The notes below the pieces were generated by a model. The model did not search any database. It was not told where the DNA came from and worked only from the letters and a program-made list of their open reading frames with translations. The position numbers and the translations under genes are program-made. A DNA stretch of 11,052 nt from positions 1-11,052 of the forward strand of contig DAOWNM010000057.1 in assembly GCA_030642565.1 (NCBI GenBank), given 5' to 3'. The DNA comes from Bacteroidota bacterium (GTDB lineage Bacteria; Bacteroidota; Bacteroidia; Bacteroidales; GCA-2748055). The stretch's first letter is position 1. Each line of letters opens with the position of its first letter. Shown in pieces: positions 1-7,839 of this stretch.

Positions 1-579
1 GATGAATCGATCCGACTCCCCTTCGAACAGCTCCCTGATAATGAAGAAGCGGTCATTGATTCCAATGTTGCGACTAATGTTGTCGATGGGCTGCCCAAGC
101 AATTTGGCATCCACATCATTTCCAAGCTTCTCAGCCAGGTTTTCGTTGATACTGGATTCTGCAGAAAACTTCTCAGCAAGAATAGAGGAGCCTGCAGATT
201 CGGTATCGGAAGCAGCTTTTGCTGTGGAGGCGGGCTTGGGTTCGGGTTCGGGCTTGGGTTCGTGTTTGGGTTCGGGCTTGGGCTCCGGTTCGGGTTCAGG
301 CACTGTAAGCGGTTCTGGTATGGGCTCTGGCTTTGGATCCATTTTTACGGAAGGGACGGTCTCCGTGCCGGATATTTCCTGCCCAGGTTTATCACTTACA
401 ATTTCATGGAGACGGTCTGCTTTGATCATGGTCAGGATCTCATAGACATTCCTTAGTTTTGATAGTGCCAGGTCCAGTTCGATGGCAGAAGCTTCCTTAG
501 AATTACGAAGGTTCCCCACCAATTTTTCGATATCTTGTATATCTTTAGTCAGGATTTCAATAGTGTATTTTATCTCCAT
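1..579 (-). CDS. Conserved Bacteroidota-type protein with Pro/Glu-rich linker (N-terminal part)
   Basis: The reverse strand is open from an ATG at 579 to the window edge, giving 193 codons with no stop, so the C-terminus lies outside. Residues 1-60 are charged and probably helical or coiled-coil. Residues 80-116 are a low-complexity linker of alternating Pro, Glu and Lys. Residues 132-193 resume ordinary composition and include the segment NIGINDRFFIIRELFEGE (171-188). From memory, similar INDRF...ELF segments occur in uncharacterised Bacteroidota proteins; I cannot name a function. There is no signal peptide or membrane helix, so a cytoplasmic protein is likely. It is transcribed divergently from thymidine kinase across a 66 bp gap containing a good -7 element. 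The plus-strand reading of this stretch (Gly/Ser-rich) is a shadow of the linker. Being a real gene is well supported; its role is unknown. Confidence 0.85.
   Translation of the reverse strand, partial: MEIKYTIEILTKDIQDIEKLVGNLRNSKEASAIELDLALSKLRNVYEILTMIKADRLHEIVSDKPGQEISGTETVPSVKMDPKPEPIPEPLTVPEPEPEPKPEPKHEPKPEPEPKPASTAKAASDTESAGSSILAEKFSAESSINENLAEKLGNDVDAKLLGQPIDNISRNIGINDRFFIIRELFEGESDRFI
231..348 (-). repeat. Degenerate Pro/Glu-coding repeat tract
   Basis: The plus strand shows imperfect repeats of short units such as GGGTTCGGGCTT, densest at 231-300 and decaying toward 348. Read on the minus strand they encode the EPKPEP-type linker of the partial gene at 1-579. The unit length is a multiple of three, so slippage would change linker length without breaking the frame. 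Confidence 0.75.
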
Positions 580-610
580 GATAAGCTGTTATTTTTATAG
601 AGGGCCAGTA

Positions 611-618
611 CAAAACTA
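611..618 (-). promoter_or_regulatory. Probable -7 element for the minus-strand gene at 1-579
   Basis: The minus strand reads TAGTTTTG, an exact match to the Bacteroidota -7 consensus TAnnTTTG. It lies about 31 bp upstream of the ATG at 579, giving an inferred leader of roughly 25 nt. I do not see a clear TTTG -33 element at the usual spacing, so the call rests on the -7 match and its position in a divergent intergenic gap. Confidence 0.5.
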
Positions 619-645
619 ACGATAATCTTCATATAATCTTGTATC

Positions 646-1227
646 ATGTTTCTTGAAAATACGACAGGTAGATCCAATGGGCAGGGATGGATCGAGGTTA
701 TAACAGGATCGATGTTTTCGGGAAAAACAGAGGAGCTGATCCGGCGGCTCAAAAGGGCAAAGTTCGCCAAGCAGCAAGTGGAGATATTTAAACCCCGCAT
801 TGAAGTAAGGTATTCGGTGGAGGAGGTGGTTTCCCATGATGAGAATGCCATACACAGTACACCGGTAGACTCATCCGCTAATATACTTCTTCTGGCCAGT
901 GGGGTAAAGGTGGTGGGTATTGACGAAGCGCAGTTTTTTGACGATGGACTGATTGAAGTTTGTAATCAGCTGGCAGACAGTGGTGTACGTGTTATTATTG
1001 CTGGATTGGATATGGATTACAAAGGGGTGCCCTTCGGACCCATGCCCGGTTTGATTGCCATTGCAGAATATGTGACCAAGGTACATGCCATTTGCGTCAG
1101 ATGCGGCAATCTGGCAAATTACACTCACAGGTTGTCGGAGGATGATAAACTGATCGTCCTGGGAGAAACTGATATTTATGAACCCCTTTGCAGGGTCTGT
1201 TATGCAAAAGAGAAAACTGGAAGATAG
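646..1227 (+). CDS. tdk: Thymidine kinase (type II, TK1-like)
   Basis: Phosphorylates thymidine with ATP to make dTMP in the pyrimidine salvage pathway; cytoplasmic. The 193 aa product has a Walker A loop GSMFSGKT at residues 21-28, a DEAQFF motif at 93-98 in which Glu94 is the expected catalytic base, the conserved AGLDMDYKG segment at 119-127, and the structural zinc-site cysteines C150/C153 and C182/C185 flanking the lasso loop. Length and motif order match bacterial type II enzymes, and the short extension before the first beta strand resembles Bacteroides homologues as I recall them, which supports the ATG at 646. It is the first gene of a run: the murF-alr fusion follows after 6 bp. A near-match to a -7 element (TAATCTTG, 634-641) sits too close to the ATG for a normal leader, so the promoter is uncertain. 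Confidence 0.96.
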   Translation: MFLENTTGRSNGQGWIEVITGSMFSGKTEELIRRLKRAKFAKQQVEIFKPRIEVRYSVEEVVSHDENAIHSTPVDSSANILLLASGVKVVGIDEAQFFDDGLIEVCNQLADSGVRVIIAGLDMDYKGVPFGPMPGLIAIAEYVTKVHAICVRCGNLANYTHRLSEDDKLIVLGETDIYEPLCRVCYAKEKTGR

Positions 1228-1233
1228 CGATTC

Positions 1234-3690
1234 ATGAAATTTGATTGGACACTGGAAAAGTTAGGTTCGCTTATCAATGGAAAGATCTATGGAAGGAGTG
1301 ATCTTCCTGTTTCCAACCTCTCCATTGACAGCCGGACCCTAGCTTCGTCAGGTGAGACCCTCTTTGTGGCTCTGACCGGAGAACAGCATGATGGGCACAA
1401 TTATATCGCTGAGCTCTACAGCCGCGGAATACGTGCTTTCCTTGTTTCCACTCTTCCCGATTATAAAGAGTTCCCCGAAGCCGGATTTTGTCATGTCGCT
1501 GATACCCTATCCGGGTTACAGGCGATTGCTGCAGTAAGACGCCTGCAATTTAAGGGGCAGGTATTAGCCATTACCGGCAGCAATGGAAAAACAATTGTGA
1601 AAGAGTGGATCCACCAATGCCTGGGTGATACAATCCGAATTCACAGGAGTCCCAAGAGTTATAACAGCCAGGTGGGCGTTCCGCTTTCGGTGTGGGGAGT
1701 TGAACCTCTGCACGAACTGGCCGTTATTGAGGCAGGAATATCCCGGCCGGGCGAAATGGAAAAGTTACACAACATTATCCAGCCTGATACCGGAATTTTC
1801 ACCAATCTTGGAACTGCTCACCAGGAGCATTTCAAAAGCATGGAGCTGAAACTAACAGAGAAGCTGAAACTGTTTCAGGGATGTAAAAAGGTGATTTGCA
1901 GGGCTGATATCACTGTTGGTTCCAAACCGTTTCTCTCATACATGGGAGATCTTCAGGCTGAAATAGTGGATTGGTGCCTGGAGGGTGAGGCCAGATACAG
2001 GTTTAGGGTGACCTGGCAGACATTGTCGCAAACCTCTATTCATATCACCCTTCATGGCGATGAAATTGACTTTGTATTGCCTTTCGCCGACGATGCTTCT
2101 GTGGAAAATGCATTGCACGTATTTACCTACTCCATTGAGAGAGGATTTCCCGTGGAGTATGTGAAGAATAGGATGGGAACGCTTGAGCCAGTCTCTATGC
2201 GCCTGGAGATACTCAAAGGGATCACAGGCAGCACACTGATTAATGATACATACAATTCCGATACTGGAGGAGTGGCTGCAGCACTTGATTTGATGGGACA
2301 GCAGGATACACAGAAAGGAAGGGTTGTTATCCTCTCCGACCTGCTTCAAAGCGGAATGGAGGATCGGGCCCTCTATTCTGAAATAGCTTCCCTGCTCAGG
2401 AGTAAAGAGGTGGATCAGTTTATTGGAATTGGTCCGGCACTATCGGGTCAGAGAGCATTGTTCCCAGGTTCATCCCTTTTCTACCAGGACACTGAGGAGT
2501 TTCTGAAGAGAATGGAGAGGACCCTGTTTAGCGAAAGAATCATATTGATCAAGGGATCCAGGAAATTTGGCTTTGAACGCATTGCACGGGAGCTACAGCT
2601 ACAGACTCACCAGACAAGGCTTGAAATCGACCTGAATGCCATGGTGCACAACCTGAATCATTTCAGGTCGCTACTGAACGAAGGGGTGCAAACCATGGTG
2701 ATGGTAAAGGCTTTATCTTATGGTAGCGGAAATATTGAGATTGCAAAATTGCTGCAATATCACCAGGTGGATTACCTGGCTGTTGCCTTTATTGATGAGG
2801 GGGTTGAGTTGCGCAAGGCAGGGATTCATCTGCCCATTATGGTATTGAATCCCGATCCCTCCGGGTTTGGATCCATGCTTGATTACAGGCTGGAGCCGGA
2901 GATCTACAATATGAGAGGAGTGGAGGCACTTCAAAAGATGTTGCATCACCGGGGCATCAATAGATTTCCACTCCATGTGAAGCTGGATACAGGAATGCAC
3001 CGTCTTGGTTTTGGTGAACCAGATCTGAAGCAACTTATTCCCTGGCTTCAGAAACCCGAGATGAGGGTGGTATCGGTATTCAGTCACCTGGCGGCCTCAG
3101 GCGATCAAGATCATGACCGGTTTACACGTGACCAGATCAAACGGTTCGATCATATGAGTTCCCATCTCTTCAATGTATTGGGGGTTCCATTCCGGCAGCA
3201 TATTCTAAATTCTGCAGGTATCGAGCGGTTTCCGGATGCACACTATGATATGGTAAGGCTGGGAATTGGACTGCATGGAATTGGTGAATGTGCATCATTA
3301 AAAGTGGTAAGCTCATTCAAAACCACCATTTCACAGGTCAGATCTGTTGGTGCTGGAGAAACAGTGGGATATTCCCGTAGCGGGGTAACGAAACAGAAAA
3401 GCTCCATTGCAACGATCCCTGTTGGATATGCAGATGGTTTTTACAGGAGCCTGGGTAACGGAGCAGGAAAGGTGTTTGTGAATGGTCACGTTGCCCCTAC
3501 CATCGGAGAGATCTGCATGGATATGGCCATGATTGATGTGACCGGGCTGGATGTATCCGAAGGGGATATGGTGGAGTTGTTCGGAAAACAGCAGCCCGTC
3601 TCTGAACTGGCCAGGCAGGCCGGGACCATTCCCTACGAGATACTGACCTCCGTTCCGGAGCGGGTGAAAAGGGTATATATACAGGAGTAA
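1234..3690 (+). CDS. murF: Bifunctional MurF (UDP-MurNAc-tripeptide:D-Ala-D-Ala ligase)–alanine racemase
   Basis: An 818 aa fusion of two peptidoglycan enzymes, cytoplasmic. Residues 1 to about 455 are MurF, which adds D-Ala-D-Ala to UDP-MurNAc-tripeptide: ATP loop ITGSNGKT at 113-120, a KSYNSQVGVP segment at 141-150, a TNLGTAHQEHF stretch, and NDTYNS at 337-342. Residues from about 461 to 818 are a fold-type III PLP alanine racemase, which makes the D-Ala that MurF's substrate needs: LEIDLNAMVHNL at the start, the PLP lysine K492 in VKALSYGSG, the second catalytic base Tyr732 in IPVGYADG, and CMDM at 761-764. MurF-Alr fusions are known from Bacteroidota. The motif around the PLP lysine departs from the common VKADAYGHG, but the lysine and tyrosine are kept, so racemase activity is expected. 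It is 6 bp after tdk and 2 bp before the glycosyltransferase, consistent with one transcript. Confidence 0.96.
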   Translation: MKFDWTLEKLGSLINGKIYGRSDLPVSNLSIDSRTLASSGETLFVALTGEQHDGHNYIAELYSRGIRAFLVSTLPDYKEFPEAGFCHVADTLSGLQAIAAVRRLQFKGQVLAITGSNGKTIVKEWIHQCLGDTIRIHRSPKSYNSQVGVPLSVWGVEPLHELAVIEAGISRPGEMEKLHNIIQPDTGIFTNLGTAHQEHFKSMELKLTEKLKLFQGCKKVICRADITVGSKPFLSYMGDLQAEIVDWCLEGEARYRFRVTWQTLSQTSIHITLHGDEIDFVLPFADDASVENALHVFTYSIERGFPVEYVKNRMGTLEPVSMRLEILKGITGSTLINDTYNSDTGGVAAALDLMGQQDTQKGRVVILSDLLQSGMEDRALYSEIASLLRSKEVDQFIGIGPALSGQRALFPGSSLFYQDTEEFLKRMERTLFSERIILIKGSRKFGFERIARELQLQTHQTRLEIDLNAMVHNLNHFRSLLNEGVQTMVMVKALSYGSGNIEIAKLLQYHQVDYLAVAFIDEGVELRKAGIHLPIMVLNPDPSGFGSMLDYRLEPEIYNMRGVEALQKMLHHRGINRFPLHVKLDTGMHRLGFGEPDLKQLIPWLQKPEMRVVSVFSHLAASGDQDHDRFTRDQIKRFDHMSSHLFNVLGVPFRQHILNSAGIERFPDAHYDMVRLGIGLHGIGECASLKVVSSFKTTISQVRSVGAGETVGYSRSGVTKQKSSIATIPVGYADGFYRSLGNGAGKVFVNGHVAPTIGEICMDMAMIDVTGLDVSEGDMVELFGKQQPVSELARQAGTIPYEILTSVPERVKRVYIQE
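3683..3687 (+). promoter_or_regulatory. Shine-Dalgarno site for the glycosyltransferase
   Basis: AGGAG lies inside the last codons of murF-alr, five bases before the ATG at 3693. It is the clearest ribosome binding site in the window, where most starts lack one, and it fixes the downstream start. Its position suggests coupled translation of the two genes. Confidence 0.6.
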
Positions 3691-3692
3691 TT

Positions 3693-4466
3693 ATGAAGCT
3701 ACAGATCTCAGCTGTCATTATTACCTACAACGAGGAGACTAATATTAAACGATGTCTGGACTCTCTGGTGGGTGTGGCCGATGAAATTGTGGTTGTGGAC
3801 AGCTATTCAACCGACCGGACCGAGGAGATTTGCCGTTCATACAAAACAGTGTTCCTCAAACATAAGTTCACCGGACATATTGAGCAGAAGAACTGGGCTA
3901 TTCTACAGGCCAGCTCACCATATATCCTCTCCCTTGATGCTGATGAGGCCCTGTCATACAAGCTGAAGAATTCCATTCTAAGGATTAAGGAGGATTGGAC
4001 CCATGATAGTTACTATTTTAACCGGCTAACCAATTATTGTGGTAAATGGATCCGTCATACCAGCTGGTATCCATCAAGGAAACTAAGGTTGTGGGATTCA
4101 AGGATGGGAAGCTGGGGTGGAATTAATCCTCATGACAGGTACATTTTGAACAGGGGAGCCACCCGCTGTTTTTTAAAAGGAGATCTTCTGCATTACTCTT
4201 ACTATTCGATAAGCGAGCACCTGCTACAGATAAATTCGTTCTCCTCCATTATGGCCCGTTCCTATTATGAACGAGGCAAAAGAGTCAATTTTTTCATTAT
4301 TCTCTTTCGTCCCTTCTGGCGTTTCTTAAAGGATTTCATTCTACTGAGAGGATTTATGGATGGATATTACGGTTTTATAGTAAGTGTCAACTCGGCCTAC
4401 GCGGTGTTTCTGAGATTTGTAAAACTCAGGAGTATCTATAAAGATGATAAGAGACCCGGGAAATAG
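3693..4466 (+). CDS. Family-2 glycosyltransferase, WaaE/KdtX-like
   Basis: A 257 aa GT-A-fold transferase that probably adds a sugar to a lipopolysaccharide core or similar surface glycan at the inner face of the membrane. Seen in sequence: the N-terminal nucleotide-sugar binding strand ISAVIITYNEE (5-15), DEIVVVDSYSTDRT (30-43), the metal-binding DAD at 82-84 within LSLDADE, and the KLRLW segment at 130-134 typical of the WaaE-like group. The C-terminal 55 residues are aromatic and basic (FRPFWRFLKDFILLRGF) and probably bind the membrane. The domain pattern supports GT2 firmly; the WaaE-like label is by resemblance, and the exact donor and acceptor cannot be told. It is the last gene of the tdk, murF-alr run and converges on the acyltransferase gene across 36 bp. 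Confidence 0.9.
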   Translation: MKLQISAVIITYNEETNIKRCLDSLVGVADEIVVVDSYSTDRTEEICRSYKTVFLKHKFTGHIEQKNWAILQASSPYILSLDADEALSYKLKNSILRIKEDWTHDSYYFNRLTNYCGKWIRHTSWYPSRKLRLWDSRMGSWGGINPHDRYILNRGATRCFLKGDLLHYSYYSISEHLLQINSFSSIMARSYYERGKRVNFFIILFRPFWRFLKDFILLRGFMDGYYGFIVSVNSAYAVFLRFVKLRSIYKDDKRPGK

Positions 4467-4502
4467 CTTGTTCAATTGATAAATCTTCAGGCTGACTGAG
4501 CG

Positions 4503-5399
4503 TTATTGCCCATGTTCCTGCCTGAATCTTTCGTAGGAGTGTTTCCAACGCCGGTGTGACCACAACCAGTATGCAGGCTCTTCCCTGATCAAATCCTCAA
4601 GGATACGTACATGGCGGTCCGTTATTTCAAAGGGTTTAAGATCTTCGGGTCCTTCACAGATTAATTCGGCTTCCACTTCATACCGGCCTCTTTTCAACTT
4701 CCTGATCTTTAAGAATACAACTGCGGCATCCAGTCTCCTGGCCAACTTTTCCGTTCCCAGGAACATGGGTGTATCGCGGCCCATAAATTTCGTCCAGTAG
4801 TGGATCTGATGATACTGGGGGCGCTGATCGCCCAGGAAAAGAGTAAGGACCGGAGTGTTGCTCTTATGATATCCAATCAGTTTTCGGGCAATCTTCTCCA
4901 TGGGAACGGGGATCACCCCATATGCTCTCCTGTTCTTCTGAACCATCCTGTCAAAATGTCTGTTTCGCAACGGTTTGTAGATGGCAACAACCGGATAATC
5001 GATGGCCAGTCCAAGGGTGGAGAGGTATTCCCAATTTCCATAATGTCCCAGTACAGCCATCACCTGCTTGCCTTTGCAGTACAGTTCATTCAGCAATTCA
5101 GGGTTTTTGTAGGTGATTCTTGCCTGTATTTTTGATTCAGAATAGAAATGGAATACTGCCGATTCGAGGAACAGATCACTGAGGTGGTGGAAAAATTTCT
5201 TGGCGATTCGCCTTATTTCGGGTTTGTCATATTCAGGAAAGGCTTTTTCAAGGTTGTCATATACTACCTTTTTCCTGTAGCCCACCACATGGTACATGAG
5301 CAGATAGAGGAGATCAGATAGCAGATAGAGGAGAGGTTCGGGCAGGAGGTGGAGCAGCCATACGAAGCTATAGGATATAATATAACCTAAGAACTTCAT
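4503..5399 (-). CDS. LpxL/HtrB-family lysophospholipid (lipid A) acyltransferase
   Basis: A 298 aa inner-membrane acyltransferase. Residues 5-40 are hydrophobic and form a membrane anchor. The catalytic HX4E motif appears as GHYGNWE with His119 and Glu124, followed by the substrate-site segment YKPLRNRHFD (141-150) and FLGDQRP (188-194), and the C-terminal WLWSHRRWK (278-286), all features of the LpxL/LpxM family. Family members transfer a secondary acyl chain to Kdo-lipid A; in Bacteroidota some homologues serve other lipids, such as aminolipids, so the acceptor is inferred. The start at 5399 is 3 bp beyond the stop of the Crp/Fnr regulator gene, so the two are very likely co-transcribed. 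Length is normal for the family. Confidence 0.93.
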   Translation of the reverse strand: MKFLGYIISYSFVWLLHLLPEPLLYLLSDLLYLLMYHVVGYRKKVVYDNLEKAFPEYDKPEIRRIAKKFFHHLSDLFLESAVFHFYSESKIQARITYKNPELLNELYCKGKQVMAVLGHYGNWEYLSTLGLAIDYPVVAIYKPLRNRHFDRMVQKNRRAYGVIPVPMEKIARKLIGYHKSNTPVLTLFLGDQRPQYHQIHYWTKFMGRDTPMFLGTEKLARRLDAAVVFLKIRKLKRGRYEVEAELICEGPEDLKPFEITDRHVRILEDLIREEPAYWLWSHRRWKHSYERFRQEHGQ

Positions 5400-5402
5400 C
5401 TT

Positions 5403-6104
5403 CTAGCCCAGCTCACTGATGCGTTCCAGCTTGGGCAGGTCCAGGATCCTTATCTTCCGTCCATCGATGGAGATCACCCCTTCCTGTGCAAAGGATGATA
5501 ATGTCCGGATGGCATTGGAGGTAGTCATATTGGAGAGATTGGCCACATCTTCACGGGAGAGGTATATCTTGATGGTCTTATTGTCATCCTCATACCCGTA
5601 TGTGTCTTTGAGAAAGATCAGTGATTCGGCAAGTCGTCCCCTGATATGTTTTTGAGTAAGTGTAACAGTCCGGTCATGGGAGAATCCAAGTTCAGAAGCG
5701 AAAGACTGAATCACACTCATACTCAATTCAGCGTTGCTGCGCATGACCCTGAATACGCTCTCTTTGTCGACGATACACGATACGCAATCTTCAATGGCTA
5801 CGGCAGTGGCTGTATGATTCTCCTCTGCGAAAAGCGCCCGGTAACCTATGAAACCGACCGGTTTGGCCATCCTGACTATCTGTTCTCTTCCTCCGACGCC
5901 CTCTTTAAAAATCTTGACCTTGCCTTCGGCCAGGATCATCAGCCCCATGGGTTTATCCCCCTCTTTGAAAATAATCTCCCCCTTCTTGTAGAATGCGCAT
6001 GTGTAATTCTGCTTCAGAAATTCTTTTTCTTTGGGAGTAAGTACCGTAAATACAGATTTCGGATTGTCTATACAGTCATCTGCATTATAGTTCCTTTCCT
6101 GCAT
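5403..6104 (-). CDS. Crp/Fnr-family transcriptional regulator
   Basis: A 233 aa regulator with an N-terminal cyclic-nucleotide-binding-like jelly roll (about residues 18-130), a connecting dimer helix (about 122-160) and a C-terminal winged helix-turn-helix (about 183-211, SREDVANLSNMTTSNAIRTL). The segment matching the cAMP pocket of E. coli Crp reads GFIGYRALFAEENHTATA, so the usual Glu and Arg contacts are not evident and cAMP binding is unlikely. The N-terminus has Cys11 and Cys36 but no FNR-type iron-sulfur cysteine cluster; a CVSC pair lies at 107-110. The recognition helix lacks the Arg-Glu pair used by Crp and FNR, so its operator should differ from theirs. The effector is unknown. 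It is the first gene of a two-gene unit with the acyltransferase and has a good -7 element upstream. Confidence 0.93.
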   Translation of the reverse strand: MQERNYNADDCIDNPKSVFTVLTPKEKEFLKQNYTCAFYKKGEIIFKEGDKPMGLMILAEGKVKIFKEGVGGREQIVRMAKPVGFIGYRALFAEENHTATAVAIEDCVSCIVDKESVFRVMRSNAELSMSVIQSFASELGFSHDRTVTLTQKHIRGRLAESLIFLKDTYGYEDDNKTIKIYLSREDVANLSNMTTSNAIRTLSSFAQEGVISIDGRKIRILDLPKLERISELG

Positions 6105-6145
6105 TGTAATCTTCTAGTTTGATCCTAATGATGTTGAATAACAGA

Positions 6146-6153
6146 CAAAATTA
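6146..6153 (-). promoter_or_regulatory. Probable -7 element for the crp/fnr–acyltransferase unit
   Basis: The minus strand reads TAATTTTG, an exact match to TAnnTTTG, 42 bp upstream of the ATG at 6104. It sits in the 70 bp gap after nadE, which implies a separate transcript and a leader of about 35 nt. No -33 TTTG is visible at the expected distance. Confidence 0.55.
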
Positions 6154-6174
6154 GAAAAAATTATCGATTTCACG

Positions 6175-7833
6175 TTAATATCTGGCTACCAGTGGCAGGC
6201 GCCTCCCAACCCCGAAAGCTTTTGATGATATTCGCAGGATCGGGGGTGTCTGGTATCGTTTGTACTCATTCTGGTTTACCATCCTGATGATTCTGTTGAC
6301 CAGTTCAGGCTCATAACCCATCTCTGTCACTTTCTCCAGAGGAAGCTGTTTCTCAATGTAGGCCTCAAGAATCTGGTCCAGCTCCTCGTATGGAGGTAGT
6401 GAATCGCTGTCTTTCTGGTCGGGTCTCAATTCTGCTGAGGGCGGCTTGGAGATGATATTCACCGGAATCACCTCTTTTTCCCGGTTCAGGTATTCAGCCA
6501 TCAGATAAATATCGGTCTTAAACAGATCGCCCAGTACAGAGAGTCCTCCGCTCATATCGCCATAAAGAGTGCCGTATCCCACAGCGGTTTCACTTTTATT
6601 ACTGGTATTCAGAAGGATATTTCCTAATTTATTGGAGAGGGCCATCAGAAGCGTTCCCCTGATACGTGCCTGTATATTCTCCTCTGTAATATCTTCCGGC
6701 AGGTTTTCGAAAAGTGGTTCAAGCGACTTCCGAAACTGGTGAAACAGTGCTTCAATGGGGAGGATATTATACTTTATTCCCAGGTTTTGGGCCATCTCTA
6801 CCGAGTCGTTCACACTGTGATCTGAAGAGTATTGTGACGGAAGCAACAGAACATGAAGGTTTTCCGGTCCGAGTGCTTCTGTTGCAAGAGCCAGTGTTAC
6901 TGCTGAGTCGATCCCCCCTGAAAGTCCCAGTGTAGCTGTTTTGAATCCCAGTTTCCCGAAATAATCCCTGATGCCGCAGATCAATGCATTGGCCATGGTT
7001 TCAATTCGGTCGGGTATTACGCCTACAGAGAGAGGAGGCTCAGACCCAATCAGTTTGTCCAGGTCGGAGATAAGAATATCCTCCCGGAAAAGGGGAAGTT
7101 TACTGGCTACACGTCCTGAAGGGTGGATGGCCATGGATCCACCTTCAAAGATTAATTCTGTCTGTGCACCCACCTGGTTGCAATAGAATACCGGGAGATT
7201 GTACCGGGCTGCTTTGCCTGTAAAGATCGATTGCTTGATCTTCATTTTCCTGTGTGCAAAGGGCGATGCCGCCATGTTGATGATCGCCTCCGGACCAAGC
7301 TTGTGCAACTCTTCCAGGGGATTGGTGGTATAGAGCATGCTTCGCGAAAACTCGTTTTCGAAAGGATGCTCATCCCAGAGGTCCTCGCAGATGGTCACTG
7401 CCAGTTTTCTCTTCTTAAAGTGGAGAATATTGAATTCACGATTGGGCTCAAAGTAACGGTACTCATCAAAAATATCATAGGTAGGGAGCAACGCTTTCCT
7501 AAACACCTGCTGAACCTTACCTTCGTAGAGGAAAAAAGCTGAATTGAAGAGCAATTTCCCATCACTATTGGTATTGAATTCAGGGCTTCCAACCAGAACC
7601 CCTGTACCAGGATCCGAAATCGTGGCCAGTTTCTCAATGTAGTGGTTACAGGTATTGATGAACTCTTTCCTTTCCAACAGGTCCAGGGGAGGATAACCAC
7701 AAATTGCGAGTTCGGAAAATACTACCAGGTCAGCACCTTTTGAAGTGGCTTCTGATACCGCATCGGTGATTTTGGTCAGATTTCCTTCAAAATCACCGAT
7801 AAGGTAATTCAGTTGTGCTAGGGCTATCTTCAT
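6175..7833 (-). CDS. nadE: Glutamine-dependent NAD+ synthetase
   Basis: Amidates nicotinic acid adenine dinucleotide to NAD+ with ATP, using ammonia released from glutamine; the last step of NAD synthesis, cytoplasmic. The 552 aa product has an N-terminal nitrilase-type glutaminase domain (about 1-265) with the full triad Glu41 (FSELAICGYPP), Lys113 (RKALLPTYD) and Cys149 (TICEDLWD). The C-terminal synthetase domain (about 275-552) carries the P-loop-type LSGGIDS at 304-310, LLNTSNKSE at 407-415, a YGDMSGG segment at 424-430 and KPPSAELRPDQKD at 463-475. Length is normal for the two-domain form. The gene begins 6 bp after the stop of the barrel protein gene, so the two probably share the promoter near 8529. 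All catalytic residues are present. Confidence 0.97.
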   Translation of the reverse strand: MKIALAQLNYLIGDFEGNLTKITDAVSEATSKGADLVVFSELAICGYPPLDLLERKEFINTCNHYIEKLATISDPGTGVLVGSPEFNTNSDGKLLFNSAFFLYEGKVQQVFRKALLPTYDIFDEYRYFEPNREFNILHFKKRKLAVTICEDLWDEHPFENEFSRSMLYTTNPLEELHKLGPEAIINMAASPFAHRKMKIKQSIFTGKAARYNLPVFYCNQVGAQTELIFEGGSMAIHPSGRVASKLPLFREDILISDLDKLIGSEPPLSVGVIPDRIETMANALICGIRDYFGKLGFKTATLGLSGGIDSAVTLALATEALGPENLHVLLLPSQYSSDHSVNDSVEMAQNLGIKYNILPIEALFHQFRKSLEPLFENLPEDITEENIQARIRGTLLMALSNKLGNILLNTSNKSETAVGYGTLYGDMSGGLSVLGDLFKTDIYLMAEYLNREKEVIPVNIISKPPSAELRPDQKDSDSLPPYEELDQILEAYIEKQLPLEKVTEMGYEPELVNRIIRMVNQNEYKRYQTPPILRISSKAFGVGRRLPLVARY

Positions 7834-7839
7834 GGCAGA

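Noticed and set aside
2..445. Plus-strand Gly/Ser-rich reading frame of 147 codons
   Set aside because: It is the antisense of the Pro/Glu linker in the minus-strand gene at 1-579, which has better amino-acid composition, a sensible start at 579 and an upstream -7 element.
634..641. TAATCTTG as a -7 element for thymidine kinase
   Set aside because: It has one mismatch to TAnnTTTG and lies four bases before the ATG, leaving no room for a leader.
4484..4500. Small inverted repeat TCAG/CTGA in the 36 bp convergent gap
   Set aside because: The stem is only about four base pairs with no clear T-run, too weak to call a terminator.
6119..6132. FNR-like half palindrome TTGAT-N4-ATGAT upstream of the Crp/Fnr gene
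   Set aside because: Only one half matches well, and the regulator's recognition helix lacks the residues that read the FNR or Crp consensus.
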